The notes below the pieces were generated by a model. It was given only the letters and a program-made list of their open reading frames with translations. It ran no database searches and was not told the DNA's origin. DNA of 64,000 nt from positions 1,178,001 through 1,242,000 of the forward strand of contig NZ_CP156688.1 in assembly GCF_040616545.1 (NCBI RefSeq), in the 5' to 3' direction. The translations under genes and the position numbers were made by a program. Shown here one piece after another: positions 62,848-64,000 of this stretch (within the stretch, counting starts at the first letter, position 1; each line of letters starts with the position of its first letter). This stretch comes from Akkermansia muciniphila (lineage in GTDB: Bacteria > Verrucomicrobiota > Verrucomicrobiia > Verrucomicrobiales > Akkermansiaceae).

Positions 62848-64000
62848 TTATTTGAGAATTTGGGTGAGGACGTATTGCAGGATGCCGCCCGCCAGGTAGT
62901 ATTCCTTTTCAATGGGCGTATCAATGCGGACGATGACGGGCACGTCAAACGCCTCCGCTCCTGCGGGCTGCACGCGCAGAGTGACCTGCTGGCGGGGGGA
63001 AATGCCGCCTTCCAGGCCCAGGATGGAGAACGTGGCGTCCTTCAGCGGGGCGATGCGGTCATAATCCGCCTTGTCCGCAAAGTTGAGGGGAAGCACGCCC
63101 ATGCCGATCAGGTTGGAGCGGTGGATGCGTTCAAAGCTCTTGGTGATGACGGCCTTGACGCCCAGCAGGTTTGTGCCTTTGGCCGCCCAGTCGCGGGAGG
63201 AGCCCATGCCGTAGTCCTCTCCGCCGATGACGATGAGGGGGACGCCGTCCTGCGCGTAGGCCATGGCCGCATCGTAAATGAAGGCGGGGGCGCCTGCAGC
63301 TGCGGCTATCTTCTTGTCCGGGGCCGGAATGGAGCGGTCGCCGAAGTACAGCGTGTAGCCGCCTTCCGTACCGTCCACCATCAGGTTCTTGATGCGGACG
63401 TTGGCGAAGGTGCCGCGGGTCATGACGCGGTCATTGCCGCGGCGGGAACCGAAGGAGTTGAAGTCTTTCCTGTCAATCCCCATGCCTTGCAGGTACAGCC
63501 CGGCGGGGCCGGTTTCCCGGATGGCTCCGGCGGGGGAGATGTGGTCCGTGGTCACGGAGTCGCCGAAGATGCCCAGGGGCCGCGCGTTCCGGATGTCCGC
63601 CAGCGTGCGGGGCTGGCTGTTGAAGCCGCAGAAGAAGGGCGGGTTCTGGATGTAGGTGGAGTTTTCATTCCACTGGAAGACGGAGCCTTCCGGCGCGTAC
63701 ACGGCCGCCCAGCGCGGATTTTTTTCCGGCGTGATGGTGTAAAGCTCCCGGTACGCTTCCGGATTGCGGGATTTGGCGACGGCTTCCGCGATTTCCGGGG
63801 CGCTGGGCCAGATGTCTTTCAGAAAGACGGGGTTTCCGCTGCGGTCCGTGCCCAGCGGTTCCGTCTGGAAGTCAATGTCCACGTGTCCGGCCAGCGCAAA
63901 GGCGACGACCAGGGGCGGGGACATCAGGAAGTTGGTTTTAATGGAGGCGTGGATGCGGGCCTCAAAGTTCCGGTTGCCGGACAGGACGGAAGCGGCCACG
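62848..64000 (-). CDS. acnA: aconitate hydratase, C-terminal part (partial)
   Basis: Interconverts citrate and isocitrate in the TCA cycle. The frame is open to the right edge, so the N-terminal part is missing. Family motifs include VLSGNRNFEARIH, VTTDHISPAG, SRRGNDRVMTRGTFANVRI, GGEDYGMGSSRDWAAKG and SFERIHRSNLIGMGVLPL, which mark AcnA/IRP-type aconitase. The last of the cluster cysteines, upstream in most aconitases, lies outside or near the edge. Normal end. Confidence 0.92.
   Translation of the reverse strand, partial: VAASVLSGNRNFEARIHASIKTNFLMSPPLVVAFALAGHVDIDFQTEPLGTDRSGNPVFLKDIWPSAPEIAEAVAKSRNPEAYRELYTITPEKNPRWAAVYAPEGSVFQWNENSTYIQNPPFFCGFNSQPRTLADIRNARPLGIFGDSVTTDHISPAGAIRETGPAGLYLQGMGIDRKDFNSFGSRRGNDRVMTRGTFANVRIKNLMVDGTEGGYTLYFGDRSIPAPDKKIAAAAGAPAFIYDAAMAYAQDGVPLIVIGGEDYGMGSSRDWAAKGTNLLGVKAVITKSFERIHRSNLIGMGVLPLNFADKADYDRIAPLKDATFSILGLEGGISPRQQVTLRVQPAGAEAFDVPVIVRIDTPIEKEYYLAGGILQYVLTQILK

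Overview
The window looks like the chromosome of a GC-rich, anaerobic, mucin-degrading Verrucomicrobium, most likely Akkermansia or a close relative. This is judged from the mix of secreted glycosidases (GH36, GH105, GH20, GH16, GH95-like), rubrerythrin, oxygen-sensitive class III ribonucleotide reductase and cobalamin control. Most genes sit in a uniform GC-rich backbone. Two blocks are visibly AT-rich and look acquired: about 1.5-5.0 kb and about 29.9-35.4 kb. No rRNA, tRNA, CRISPR array, transposase or integrase was seen.

Layout. 0-1.5 kb: 3' part of a GH36 alpha-galactosidase. 1.5-5.0 kb: AT-rich block with three coupled secreted proteins, the first with a transglutaminase-like core. 5.0-10.2 kb: a leftward operon headed by a cobalamin riboswitch, coding for NrdD, a separate 64-residue glycyl-radical subunit, NrdG and an AspT-type transporter. 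10.4-16.8 kb: GH105/DUF4861 hydrolase, phosphoethanolamine-transferase-like protein, two tandem paralogous membrane proteins, rubrerythrin and a secreted helical protein. 17-29.9 kb: M42 peptidase, GH20, MFS transporter, alkaline phosphatase, MscL, ArgD, a double-ACT protein, EF-P, an SGNH hydrolase, GH16 and a copper-type P-ATPase.

29.9-35.4 kb is the most unusual region. A tight leftward operon encodes a LexA/CI-like S24 autoproteolytic repressor, a D12-class adenine methyltransferase, a Septu-like ABC-type ATPase and an HNH nuclease. It starts at a mirror-symmetric control region: 29-bp inverted arms end exactly on the ATG of the repressor gene and on the ATG of a divergent frame, with a perfect palindrome between them. 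This reads as a damage-inducible, self-methylating defence cassette.

35.4-45 kb: RecN (followed by a 59-residue protein with a strong ribosome site), a metallo-beta-lactamase-fold hydrolase, GT26 glycosyltransferase, MmcQ/YjbR protein, a cysteine-motif protein, two LEA-like proteins, LpxI and a pdhABC operon. 45-52 kb: a MerR regulator divergent from an RND efflux pair, with a 19-bp-spacer promoter in the gap, then a YugP-like peptidase and a PepSY-like protein. 52-64 kb: CobA-HemD fusion, GH95-like hydrolase, lipoprotein, topoisomerase III with a lysine/alanine tail, SHD1-like secreted protein, aldo/keto reductase, amidase and the 3' part of aconitase.

Themes: breakdown of host glycans, oxygen and metal stress, cobalamin-linked choice of ribonucleotide reductase, and one probable novel arrangement of defence genes. 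Product calls come from motifs read by eye; no database search was possible.
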